A stretch of DNA of 64,000 nucleotides from an uncultured Pelagibacteraceae bacterium (GTDB lineage: Bacteria; Pseudomonadota; Alphaproteobacteria; Pelagibacterales; Pelagibacteraceae). How positions within the stretch are numbered: the first letter of the stretch is position 1; each line of letters starts with the position of its first letter. This document shows positions 34,340 through 43,007 of this stretch, one piece after another. The translations under genes were made by a program, and so were the position numbers. Under the pieces are notes generated by a model. That model searched no databases. It was given only the letters and a program-made list of their open reading frames with translations, and was not told where the DNA came from. Location of the stretch: positions 21,643 to 85,642 of the forward strand of contig CACHWJ010000004.1 in NCBI GenBank assembly GCA_902583635.1, in the 5' to 3' direction.

Positions 34340-37009
34340 TTAAATCATATTCCTTAATACATATTGTAATATCCCACCATTTTTATAATACTCCAGCTCA
34401 TTTTTAGTATCTATTCTACACAAAGTTTTGACTTTCTTCATTTCTCCAGATGCGTATTTAATTTCTACCATTACTTCGTCAGATGGTTTAATTCCTTTTT
34501 CAATATCAATAATACTTATTAATTCTGAACCTATCAAATTCAGATTTTTTCTATTAACTTCATTTATAAATTGTAAAGGTAAAACACCCATTCCAATTAA
34601 ATTAGATCTATGAATTCTTTCAAAACTTTCAGCTAATACTGCTTTAACTCCTAATAATTTTGTTCCTTTGGCAGCCCAATCTCTTGAGGAACCAGTTCCA
34701 TATTCTTTACCACCTATTACAATTAAATCAGTACCTCTTTTTTTATATTCCTCTACCGCATCATAAACAGATAAAACTTTTCCTTCAGGATATAATTTTG
34801 TAAATCCACCTTCAGTTCCTGGAGCCATTTCATTTCTTATTCTGATATTAGCAAAAGTTCCCCTCATCATTACTTCATGGTTTCCTCTTCTTGATCCATA
34901 TGAATTATAATCTTTTGGTAAAATCTGATGCTTCATGAAATACTCACCTGTTGGACTATCTTTTTGAATGCTTCCTGCTGGAGAAATGTGATCTGTTGTA
35001 ACCATATCACCTAATATTAACAAAGGTCTTGCATCTTTTATTTCTTTAAATCCCTCTGGCTCATCTGGCAATGAGTCAAAAAAAGGTGGTTTTTTTACAT
35101 ACGTTGAGCCTTTGTCCCAATTGTAAATACTGCTGTGATCAGTTTTAATTTTTTGCCATTGACTTGGTCCTTCTGAAACATTTGAATATCTATTAATAAA
35201 CATTTCTGCGTTTAAAGATTGTTTTAAAGTATTTTCAATTTCATCATTTGAAGGCCATATGTCTTTTAAATAAATGTCATTGCCATCTTTATCTTTTCCT
35301 AACGAATCTTTGTATAAATCAAATTCCATATGACCAGCCAAGGCATAGGCAACAACTAAAGGCGGTGATGCTAAATAATTACCTTTGATATGTGGAGAAA
35401 TTCTTCCTTCAAAGTTTCTATTACCCGACAAAACTGAGACTGCATAAATGTTTTCTTTTTGAATAGCCTGAACAATATTATCTGCTAATGGACCTGAGTT
35501 ACCAATGCAAGTAGTGCATCCATAACCTACTAAATTAAAGCCTAATTTATCAAGATAAGCATTTAGTCCAGCTTTAGCCAAGTAATCTGTAACGACCTGC
35601 GACCCTGGCGCTAATGAAGTTTTAACCCATGGCTTGACCTCCAATCCAAACTCTACTGCTTTTTTAGCTAACAAACCTGCTCCAATTAGAACATTTGGGT
35701 TTGATGTATTTGTACAAGAAGTTATTGCTGCAATAAGTATAGATCCATCTTTTATTTCAAAATCAGAATTTAAAACCTTTGCAACTGATTTTTCTTTTTT
35801 ATTGGTTGCTTCCTCTAATACTTTTTTAAATGATGTTGGTGCATCTGTTAATAAAACTTTATCTTGAGGTCTTTTAGGTCCTGAGATAGTTGGTACAATT
35901 GAAGACATATCCAAGATAAGTGTATCTGTAAAAACAATATCATTACTTGCCCATAGTCCCTGTTCTTTTGCATACTTCTCAACAATATCGACTGTGTGCT
36001 GATCTCTTCCTGAAAATTTTAAGTATTTTAAAGTCTCATCATCTATAGGGAAAAAACCACAAGTTGCTCCATATTCAGGAGCCATATTTGCTATAGTTGC
36101 TCTATCGGCAAGAGTTAAGTTTTTTAAACCTTCGCCGTAAAATTCAACAAATTTTCCAACAACCCCTTTGTCTCTTAACATCTTAACAACAGTTAAAACT
36201 AAGTCTGTTGCAGTAGTTCCTTCGGGCATTTTATTTTTAATTTCAAAACCTATTACTTCTGGAATTAACATTGATATAGGTTGGCCTAGCATTCCAGCTT
36301 CTGCTTCAATACCACCAACACCCCAACCTAAAACTGATAATCCGTTAACCATGGTTGTATGACTATCTGTACCAACTAAAGTGTCAGGAAAAAGATAATT
36401 CTCACCTTTAAATGACTCTGACCAAACTACTTTAGATAAATATTCTAAGTTTACTTGGTGACAAATTCCAGTTCCAGGAGGTACTATTCTGAAGTTATTA
36501 AAAGCTTGTTGTCCCCACTTTAAAAAAGAATACCTTTCTGCATTTCTTTCAAATTCGATATCAACATTTTTCTCAAAAGAATCTTCTTTAGCAGACTGGT
36601 CAACTTGAACTGAGTGATCAATTACGAGATCAACTGAAGATAATGGATTAATTGTGTTGGGATCTTTATTTTTATCTTTAACTGCTTCTCTCATTGCAGC
36701 TAAATCTGCAACTGCTGGAATTCCAGTATAATCCTGAAGTAAAACTCTTGCAGGTCGATAAGCAATCTCCGTATTTGATTTTTTTGTCTTTAACCAATTT
36801 TTAATAGAATCTATCTGATTTTTGTTTACTGATAAATCATCCTCATATCTTAGTAGATTCTCCAAGAGAACTTTTAAAGATTTCGGAAGTTTTGATATAC
36901 CCTCAAGGCCATTTTTTTCAGCCTCCATTAAAGAATAAAAATGATAATCTTTGTTATTTATTGAAATTTTTTTGAGTGAATTATATGAATTTTTGTTTCC
37001 TGGGGTCAT
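34340..37009 (-). CDS. acnA: Aconitate hydratase A
   Basis: The 889-residue enzyme has the 4Fe-4S cysteine blocks SCTNTSNPNV and YGCTTCIGNSG. The substrate-binding GTDSHTTMVNGL and C-terminal swivelling-domain KEYGTGSSRDWAAKG blocks are present, as expected for full-length AcnA/IRP type. It isomerises citrate to isocitrate in the TCA cycle; an RNA-binding role is known for some relatives. It lies 42 bases before the TPR gene and two bases after the LysE stop. Confidence 0.97.
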   Translation of the reverse strand: MTPGNKNSYNSLKKISINNKDYHFYSLMEAEKNGLEGISKLPKSLKVLLENLLRYEDDLSVNKNQIDSIKNWLKTKKSNTEIAYRPARVLLQDYTGIPAVADLAAMREAVKDKNKDPNTINPLSSVDLVIDHSVQVDQSAKEDSFEKNVDIEFERNAERYSFLKWGQQAFNNFRIVPPGTGICHQVNLEYLSKVVWSESFKGENYLFPDTLVGTDSHTTMVNGLSVLGWGVGGIEAEAGMLGQPISMLIPEVIGFEIKNKMPEGTTATDLVLTVVKMLRDKGVVGKFVEFYGEGLKNLTLADRATIANMAPEYGATCGFFPIDDETLKYLKFSGRDQHTVDIVEKYAKEQGLWASNDIVFTDTLILDMSSIVPTISGPKRPQDKVLLTDAPTSFKKVLEEATNKKEKSVAKVLNSDFEIKDGSILIAAITSCTNTSNPNVLIGAGLLAKKAVEFGLEVKPWVKTSLAPGSQVVTDYLAKAGLNAYLDKLGFNLVGYGCTTCIGNSGPLADNIVQAIQKENIYAVSVLSGNRNFEGRISPHIKGNYLASPPLVVAYALAGHMEFDLYKDSLGKDKDGNDIYLKDIWPSNDEIENTLKQSLNAEMFINRYSNVSEGPSQWQKIKTDHSSIYNWDKGSTYVKKPPFFDSLPDEPEGFKEIKDARPLLILGDMVTTDHISPAGSIQKDSPTGEYFMKHQILPKDYNSYGSRRGNHEVMMRGTFANIRIRNEMAPGTEGGFTKLYPEGKVLSVYDAVEEYKKRGTDLIVIGGKEYGTGSSRDWAAKGTKLLGVKAVLAESFERIHRSNLIGMGVLPLQFINEVNRKNLNLIGSELISIIDIEKGIKPSDEVMVEIKYASGEMKKVKTLCRIDTKNELEYYKNGGILQYVLRNMI

Positions 37010-37010
37010 G

Positions 37011-37604
37011 TTATAAATAAAAAGTTATTATGCTTAATAAAAGAAGCAGTGACATAACATAATTAAAATAATTAATATATTTCTGATTTGTCGCAAATTT
37101 CCTTATAAATTTACCCATAAATGTCCAAAGAGTAATACTGGTTACTGAAACAATCAAAGCTAAAATAATAATTTGAGTCGTAAAATTTACAAAATTTTCA
37201 CCAGGATCTAAATAAGTAGAAACAACGATAATTGATGCAATTACCCCCTTTGGATTTAAAAATTGAAAAATAAATGTGTTTATAAATTTCACAGGATTTT
37301 TGTCTTTATTTTCTACATTAGTAGATTTTGAAAATGAAATCTTGTAAGCCAAATAAATTAAAAATAGCGTTCCTAAATATTTCAATATTTCTTGGATTAA
37401 TGGATACAGTTTAAATATGTTGATTAACCCTAATGCAACGCACAACAAAAGAAAAGGGAAACCCAAAGTAACACCGATTATAAGAGGAATAGTTCTTTTT
37501 ATTCCAAAATTAAATCCAGAGTAAAATGCTATAAAATTATTTGGTCCAGGAGTAAATGCAGCTACAATTCCAAATAGAGTGATGGATAAAATTTCTGGAT
37601 GCAT
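37011..37604 (-). CDS. LysE/RhtB-family amino acid exporter
   Basis: The 197-residue membrane protein has about six hydrophobic helices and the family start FTPGPNNFIAFYSGFNFG (residues 18-35). Members export lysine, homoserine, threonine or related amino acids. Its substrate is unknown. It is packed between csaA (three-base gap) and acnA (two-base gap) on the same strand. Full family length, no unusual features. Confidence 0.85.
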   Translation of the reverse strand: MHPEILSITLFGIVAAFTPGPNNFIAFYSGFNFGIKRTIPLIIGVTLGFPFLLLCVALGLINIFKLYPLIQEILKYLGTLFLIYLAYKISFSKSTNVENKDKNPVKFINTFIFQFLNPKGVIASIIVVSTYLDPGENFVNFTTQIIILALIVSVTSITLWTFMGKFIRKFATNQKYINYFNYVMSLLLLLSIITFYL

Positions 37605-37607
37605 TTT

Positions 37608-37949
37608 CTATGCTATAGAAAGTCCATTCTCAGATTTTTGAGATGGGTGGACTAATATTACTTTTCCTTCTTTATCGATTGATCCAAGAATTAATACCTG
37701 AGAGACTACTCCAGCAATATTTTTTTCTGGAAAATTACAAACTCCAATAACTTGTTTTCCTTTTAAATTTTCCTCATTATAATAATGAGTTATCTGAGCT
37801 GAAGATTGTTTAATTCCAATTTCATCACCAAAATCAACCTTAACAACTAATGATGGTTTTCTTGCTTTTTCATTTTTCTGAACTGAAATTACTGTTCCAA
37901 CTCTAATATCAACTTTATCAAAAGTGTCGTAGGTTATTTGTTCTTTCAT
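37608..37949 (-). CDS. csaA: CsaA-like tRNA-binding-domain protein
   Basis: The 113-residue protein is a stand-alone tRNA-binding OB-fold (VDIRVGTVISV at about residues 13-23, GKQVIGVCNFPEKNIAG near 70). It matches CsaA, which has chaperone-like and tRNA-binding activity. It is divergent from argE, with only 27 bases between the starts, and is the first gene of a packed minus-strand group. Confidence 0.88.
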   Translation of the reverse strand: MKEQITYDTFDKVDIRVGTVISVQKNEKARKPSLVVKVDFGDEIGIKQSSAQITHYYNEENLKGKQVIGVCNFPEKNIAGVVSQVLILGSIDKEGKVILVHPSQKSENGLSIA

Positions 37950-37976
37950 ATAATTAATATATAATGAAATCTAAAT

Positions 37977-39167
37977 ATGAGTACAGAAAATAATTTAAAT
38001 GTTTTATTTGATAACTCAGTAAAGATTTTAACTGACTTAATAGCCTTTAAAACAATTTCAGGAGAAGACAACAATTCTCTAATTGATTACTGTGATAATA
38101 TATTGAAAAAATATGGTGCCACTTCTTTTAGAACTTTTGATGAAGATAAAAAAAGAGTTAATTTATTTGCAACAATAAAATCTAAAAAAACAAGTGATAA
38201 AAAACCTATAATTTTATCTGGACATACAGATGTAGTGCCAGTTTCAAAAGGTTGGTCCACAGATCCATTTAAGGCAACTATAAAAGGAGACAAACTTTAT
38301 GGGAGAGGGTCATGTGACATGAAAGGGTTTATTGCGTGCACATTAGCTTTTGCACCAATTTATTCAAAAGCTAACCTTGATAGAGATATTCATTTTTCTT
38401 TCACTTTTGATGAAGAAACTGCATGCCAAGGAGCCCCCATTCTCATAAAGGAATTAAAAAAAAGAGAAATTAAAGATGGAATTTGCATTGTTGGTGAACC
38501 TACAAATATGAAAATTATTGATGCTCACAAAGGGTGTTACGAATACACCACTTATTTTAAAGGTTTAGCAGGTCATAGTTCAACTCCACATAAAGGTGTA
38601 AGTGCTGTTGAATATGCTTCGAGATACGTAAATAAATTAATTGAATTAAGGAGTAAACTTAAAGATAGAGCCCCAAAAGACTCTATATTTGATCCTCCTC
38701 ATTCAACGCTTTCAATAGGGGGAATTTTTGGTGGAATTGCTCACAACGTGATTGCAGATAAATGTCATGTAAATTGGGAAACAAGACCAGTAGTTAAAGA
38801 AGATGCAGTATTTTTAAACCAGGAATTAGATAAATATGTAACTGAAGTTTTATTACCAGAAATGAAAAAAGTTTTTTCTAACTCTTCTATTGAAAAAAAA
38901 GTTATTGGAGAAATAATTGGATTTGATCGTAAAGATAAATCTGATGCTTGTGAATTAATTTCAAGTTTAACAGGCGATAACTCAAGACAGGTTGTTTCTT
39001 TTGGAACTGAGGCAGGTTTGTTTCAAGAAATAGGAATTAGTACAGTTGTTTGTGGACCAGGCTCTATTGAACAAGCACACAAAATTGATGAATTTATAAT
39101 ATTGGATGAATTAAAAAAGTGTTTGAAATTACTTGATGGAATTAAAGAAAAATCCTCTTTAAATTAA
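37977..39167 (+). CDS. argE: Acetylornithine deacetylase (M20 family)
   Basis: The 396-residue M20 amidohydrolase has the metal blocks SGHTDVVPV and GRGSCDMKGF (His, Asp), DEETAC (catalytic Glu pair) and the C-terminal GPGSIEQAHKIDEFI histidine. It hydrolyses N-acetylornithine to ornithine and acetate. Related M20 enzymes deacetylate N-acetyl-diaminobutyrate in ectoine breakdown (DoeB), which is an alternative given the DoeA-like gene at 49822. The 3' end overlaps the convergent aldehyde dehydrogenase by four bases. Confidence 0.82.
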   Translation: MSTENNLNVLFDNSVKILTDLIAFKTISGEDNNSLIDYCDNILKKYGATSFRTFDEDKKRVNLFATIKSKKTSDKKPIILSGHTDVVPVSKGWSTDPFKATIKGDKLYGRGSCDMKGFIACTLAFAPIYSKANLDRDIHFSFTFDEETACQGAPILIKELKKREIKDGICIVGEPTNMKIIDAHKGCYEYTTYFKGLAGHSSTPHKGVSAVEYASRYVNKLIELRSKLKDRAPKDSIFDPPHSTLSIGGIFGGIAHNVIADKCHVNWETRPVVKEDAVFLNQELDKYVTEVLLPEMKKVFSNSSIEKKVIGEIIGFDRKDKSDACELISSLTGDNSRQVVSFGTEAGLFQEIGISTVVCGPGSIEQAHKIDEFIILDELKKCLKLLDGIKEKSSLN

Positions 39168-40597
39168 CTCCAACCACCAACTGATTTTACCTCTAAAAAC
39201 TCTAGCAAACCCTCTTTACCAGCTTCTCTTCCAATACCAGAATGCTTAAAACCACCAAAGGGAGCGTCTACTGCAATACCTGCACCATTTACATCAACCA
39301 TTCCAGATCTTAATTTTCTGGCAAGTCTTCTGATTTTTTCAGGGTCTTTACTTTGAATATAATTCGTTAAACCATAATCAGTATCATTAGCAATTTCTAT
39401 TGCTTCTTCTTCAGTTTCAAATGGTATTACTGACAAAACTGGCCCAAATATTTCTGTTCGTGCTATTTCCATTTGATTATTGACGTCTGCAAATACAGTA
39501 GGTTTAACATAATAACCCTCATTCATACCATCTGGTTTTCCTGGTCCACCAGCAACTAATTTTGCACCATCGTCTATTCCTTTTTGGATTAACGTTTGAA
39601 TTTTATTAAATTGTGTTTCAGAAATTACAGGTCCAATATGTTCACCCTCTTTTTTTGGATCATCCACTTTAAATTCATTTGTGTATTTTTTTAGTCTTTC
39701 TATTGCTTCATCATAAATCGATTTTTCAACCAACATCCTTGTTGGAGCATTGCAAGATTGACCAGAGTTTCTAAAACATCTTAAGGCGCCTCTTTCAATG
39801 GCCTCTGGATCTGCATCTTTAAAGATAATATTTGCTCCCTTGCCACCTAATTCTAAACTAACCCTTTTAAAATCTTTTGCTGCATTTTGGGATATTAATG
39901 CACCCGCTCTAGTTGATCCTGTAAATGAGATCATATTTACATCTGGATGACTAGTTAAGGCATCACCAGTTGTTGCACCATCTCCATTTACTAAATTAAA
40001 CACACCTTTTGGAAATTTTGCTTCATCAATTAGTTCTGCAAGTATCATAGCTGAAAGTGGCGCTAATTCCGATGGTTTTAAAATCATAGTACAGCCAGAT
40101 GCTAAAGCTGGAATTACTTTTAATGTGACCTGATTCATAGGCCAGTTCCAAGGAGTAATTAAAGCACAAACTCCTTTTGGCTCATATATTAATCTTTGAT
40201 TTTTCGCATGCTCCCCTAATGGCTTTTCAAATTCAAACTCTTTTAGATATTTTATAAAAGATTTTGTGTGACTTGCGCCTGTTCCTGTTTGAAGTTTTGA
40301 TGCAAAATCCTTTGGCGCTCCCATTTCTTGAATAATGGCTTCTGTTATATCGTTCCATCTTTTCTTATATAAAGTGTAGAATGTTTCCAATAGAGCAATT
40401 CTGTACTCTCTTGTTGAATATCCCCAAGTTTTGAATGCTTCTTTAGCAGAGAGCACTGCATCATTAACATCATCTTTACCTCCAAGTGAAATTACTGCAC
40501 AAGCTTTTTCTGACGCTGGATTAATTACTTCAATATCGCTTTTTTTTTTTGGAGCAACCCAAGAACCATTTATATAAAAATTTCTTTTTTCTAACAT
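39164..40597 (-). CDS. NAD(P)-dependent aldehyde dehydrogenase
   Basis: The 477-residue enzyme has the general-base block VSLELGGKGANIIF, the catalytic cysteine in NSGQSCNAP and PWNWPMNQ near residue 143. It oxidises an aldehyde to the acid. It follows the ureohydrolase gene on the same strand (20-base gap), which suggests an aminoaldehyde such as 4-aminobutanal from polyamine breakdown. That is inferred from neighbours; the family is broad. Confidence 0.88.
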   Translation of the reverse strand: MLEKRNFYINGSWVAPKKKSDIEVINPASEKACAVISLGGKDDVNDAVLSAKEAFKTWGYSTREYRIALLETFYTLYKKRWNDITEAIIQEMGAPKDFASKLQTGTGASHTKSFIKYLKEFEFEKPLGEHAKNQRLIYEPKGVCALITPWNWPMNQVTLKVIPALASGCTMILKPSELAPLSAMILAELIDEAKFPKGVFNLVNGDGATTGDALTSHPDVNMISFTGSTRAGALISQNAAKDFKRVSLELGGKGANIIFKDADPEAIERGALRCFRNSGQSCNAPTRMLVEKSIYDEAIERLKKYTNEFKVDDPKKEGEHIGPVISETQFNKIQTLIQKGIDDGAKLVAGGPGKPDGMNEGYYVKPTVFADVNNQMEIARTEIFGPVLSVIPFETEEEAIEIANDTDYGLTNYIQSKDPEKIRRLARKLRSGMVDVNGAGIAVDAPFGGFKHSGIGREAGKEGLLEFLEVKSVGGWS

Positions 40598-40617
40598 ATG
40601 AGAAAACTATCCTCTCT

Positions 40618-41577
40618 TTATGTTTTTGCAAACAAATTAGTTAATTCATACACTATTGTTGCTGCAGCTAGAGAAGTAACTTCTGCATGGTCATAAGCTG
40701 GAGAAACCTCTACAACATCAGCTGATACAAGTTTCAAACCTGATAAGCCTCTTAAAACATTTACCATCTCTCTAGTTGTCATCCCTGCGATTTCAGGTGT
40801 ACCTGTTCCAGGAGCAAAAGCAGGATCTAGCACATCAATATCAATTGAAAGGTATAATGGATTATCTCCAACTCTTTTTCTAATTCTTTCAGCTATTTTA
40901 TCTGTTCCATCAGTTTGAAATTCGTCACAATGAATTATTTTAAAACCAAAACTTTCATCATTTTTTATATCATCTCTGCTATAGAGTGGCCCTCGAATAC
41001 CAACATGCATTGAGGCATCATCTAAAAATAATCCTTCTTCTCTAGCTCTTCTAAATGGAGTTCCATGTGTATAAGGTGCACCAAAGTAAGTATCCCATGT
41101 GTCTAGATGAGCATCAAAATGTACTAAAGAGACTGGACCATTATTTTTTTTATTTATTGCTCTTAACAAAGGTACAGCAATTGTGTGGTCTCCACCTAAA
41201 CTAATTATACCACCTACTTTTTTTAATAAATCTGTAGCTCCTACTTCAATTTGTTTGATGGCTTCATCGATACTAAATGGATTACATGCTATATCACCTG
41301 CGTCAGCCACTTGTTGAATTTTAAAGGGCTCAACATCATAACTTGGATGATAATTTGTTCTTAAATGTCTAGAGGCTTGGCGAATACTTTGTGGTCCAAA
41401 TCTTGCTCCAGGTCTATAACTAGTTCCTGCATCAAAGGGTACACCTACTATTGCTACATCGCAGCTTTCAACGTCTCTTAACTCAGGCAATCTAGCAAAT
41501 GTAGACGGGCCTGCATATCTTGGAACTTTTGTGCCACTTACTGGCTGAATTGGATTTTTATTTTTTTCTTTTTTCAT
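40618..41577 (-). CDS. speB: Agmatinase / guanidinobutyrase-family ureohydrolase
   Basis: The 319-residue ureohydrolase has all binuclear manganese ligand blocks: GGDHT, DAHLDTWD and SIDIDVLDP. It releases urea from a guanidino compound; agmatine to putrescine is the usual role, with guanidinobutyrate or similar compounds possible because sequences such as PRYAGPSTFARLP occur across these subgroups. With the aldehyde dehydrogenase next to it and a PotABCD-type importer at 45-50 kb, a polyamine route is likely. Confidence 0.85.
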   Translation of the reverse strand: MKKEKNKNPIQPVSGTKVPRYAGPSTFARLPELRDVESCDVAIVGVPFDAGTSYRPGARFGPQSIRQASRHLRTNYHPSYDVEPFKIQQVADAGDIACNPFSIDEAIKQIEVGATDLLKKVGGIISLGGDHTIAVPLLRAINKKNNGPVSLVHFDAHLDTWDTYFGAPYTHGTPFRRAREEGLFLDDASMHVGIRGPLYSRDDIKNDESFGFKIIHCDEFQTDGTDKIAERIRKRVGDNPLYLSIDIDVLDPAFAPGTGTPEIAGMTTREMVNVLRGLSGLKLVSADVVEVSPAYDHAEVTSLAAATIVYELTNLFAKT

Positions 41578-41631
41578 TTTATTTTAAAACTAAGTTAATA
41601 TTATCTAGCTTTATTCGTCTATAATAATCTA

Positions 41632-42363
41632 ATGAAATATATAATTTCTATAATACTAATATTTAATATTTCAGTAGTAAATGCGAATGAAATTTTTAAT
41701 TTGTTAAAAATCCCTAATTTAGAAATCTATAATACAAACAGTTTAAATGGATTAAAATATTTATATGCTGAGAGTAACTTTAAAATAGGATTAAAAAAAA
41801 ATATTTCTTGTAATAAATCAAAAAAAAAAGAATTAGATAAAAAATATCCAATTGTTGAAAAAAATTTAAACAAATATAAAGCAGATTTTTTAATTAAGAA
41901 TAATCTCAAATTCATTATTTTATGTGAAAATCTGACTGTTTCTTCAATTAACACTGGAGGAATACCAAACATTCTTAAAAGGTCATTAATCTTAGATATT
42001 AACTTCAATCAAAAATACTTTGAAAGAATGATCCACCATGAATTCTTTCATATGATACAAGCAAAGCACAACATGATATTTGATGAAGCTTTATGGTCTA
42101 AATTTAATAGAACATCTTTTAAATATGCAGAATGTTCAACTTGTTCAGATCGTACTGATCTTAGTATCTATAAAAATACAGATGGATTTTTAACAGAATA
42201 TTCAAAATCTATTCCTTCAGAGGATATGGCTGAAATTTTTTCCTTTCTTATGACCAATAAAAAATTAGTAGAAAAAAAAATTGAGAATGATTTAATTTTA
42301 AAAAATAAAGTTAAATATTTAGAAAAAAATTTAAAATTGATAGATAATAACTTTATATTTTAA
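41632..42363 (+). CDS. Secreted putative zinc metallopeptidase (HExxH)
   Basis: The 243-residue protein has a signal peptide (cut near residue 18, VVNA) and an HEFFH zinc motif (about residues 137-141) in the context MIHHEFFHMIQ. About 60 residues later a PSEDMAEIF segment could give the third glutamate ligand. That spacing and the EDxAE motif resemble anthrax-lethal-factor-type (ATLF) peptidase domains. Several cysteines (CSTC) suggest a disulfide in the periplasm. It is coupled to the cyclophilin gene by TAATG. Function is not known; the substrate may be a periplasmic protein or peptide. Confidence 0.65.
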   Translation: MKYIISIILIFNISVVNANEIFNLLKIPNLEIYNTNSLNGLKYLYAESNFKIGLKKNISCNKSKKKELDKKYPIVEKNLNKYKADFLIKNNLKFIILCENLTVSSINTGGIPNILKRSLILDINFNQKYFERMIHHEFFHMIQAKHNMIFDEALWSKFNRTSFKYAECSTCSDRTDLSIYKNTDGFLTEYSKSIPSEDMAEIFSFLMTNKKLVEKKIENDLILKNKVKYLEKNLKLIDNNFIF

Positions 42364-43007
42364 TGATTAAAAAAATAAAATCATCATTATCAGAAAAAAT
42401 ATTATTTACTTTTCTAATTTCATTAGCAGTTTTTACTTTTGGTTCTTTTTATTTAATTAAAAATAAATGTTTGTTTGTAAAAGAACTTGATTTAGATGAA
42501 CTTAAAATTAGTGATCCAAAAAATTTAGCTATTATGGATGTTGAGTGTGGAAAAGTTGCAATTGAACTTTATCCTCAAGTTTCACCTAAATCAGTTAAAA
42601 GATTTAAATATTTTATTAATTCAGGTTTGTATAATAATTCAGCATTTTATCGTGTTATAGAAAATACTTTGGTTCAAGCAGGTGATCTTGAGTTTGGTTA
42701 TCATGATAATATAAACTATTTTAAAATTGGAAGTGGTACTTCTAAGCTTGGTAAATTAAAATCAGAATTAAGTAATGATTACGAATTTAATGCAGGAACT
42801 GTTGCTATGGCCAGGGGTGAATTCGATACTGAGGATAGTGAATTCTTTATTATCTTAAAAGATATTCCTCTATACCAAGGAGAATATACACCAGTTGGTA
42901 AGGTAATCTTTGGCTTGGACGCTTTAAAAAAAATTAAAGTTGGTAATAAAACAGATTATGTATTACGACCTGATTATATTAAAGAATTTCAATTATTAGA
43001 ACACTAA
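42363..43007 (+). CDS. Membrane-anchored cyclophilin-type peptidyl-prolyl isomerase
   Basis: The 214-residue protein has an N-terminal membrane helix (about residues 14-31) and a cyclophilin domain (IELYPQVSPKSVKRF, FYRVIENTLVQAGD, AMARGEFDTEDSEFFI, YTPVGKVIFGLDAL). Several canonical residues are replaced: the usual GGD is AGD and the SQFFI motif reads SEFFI. Catalysis of proline isomerisation in the periplasm is expected but may be reduced. It is translated with the HExxH protein and ends four bases inside the convergent fadN-like gene. Confidence 0.85.
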   Translation: MIKKIKSSLSEKILFTFLISLAVFTFGSFYLIKNKCLFVKELDLDELKISDPKNLAIMDVECGKVAIELYPQVSPKSVKRFKYFINSGLYNNSAFYRVIENTLVQAGDLEFGYHDNINYFKIGSGTSKLGKLKSELSNDYEFNAGTVAMARGEFDTEDSEFFIILKDIPLYQGEYTPVGKVIFGLDALKKIKVGNKTDYVLRPDYIKEFQLLEH

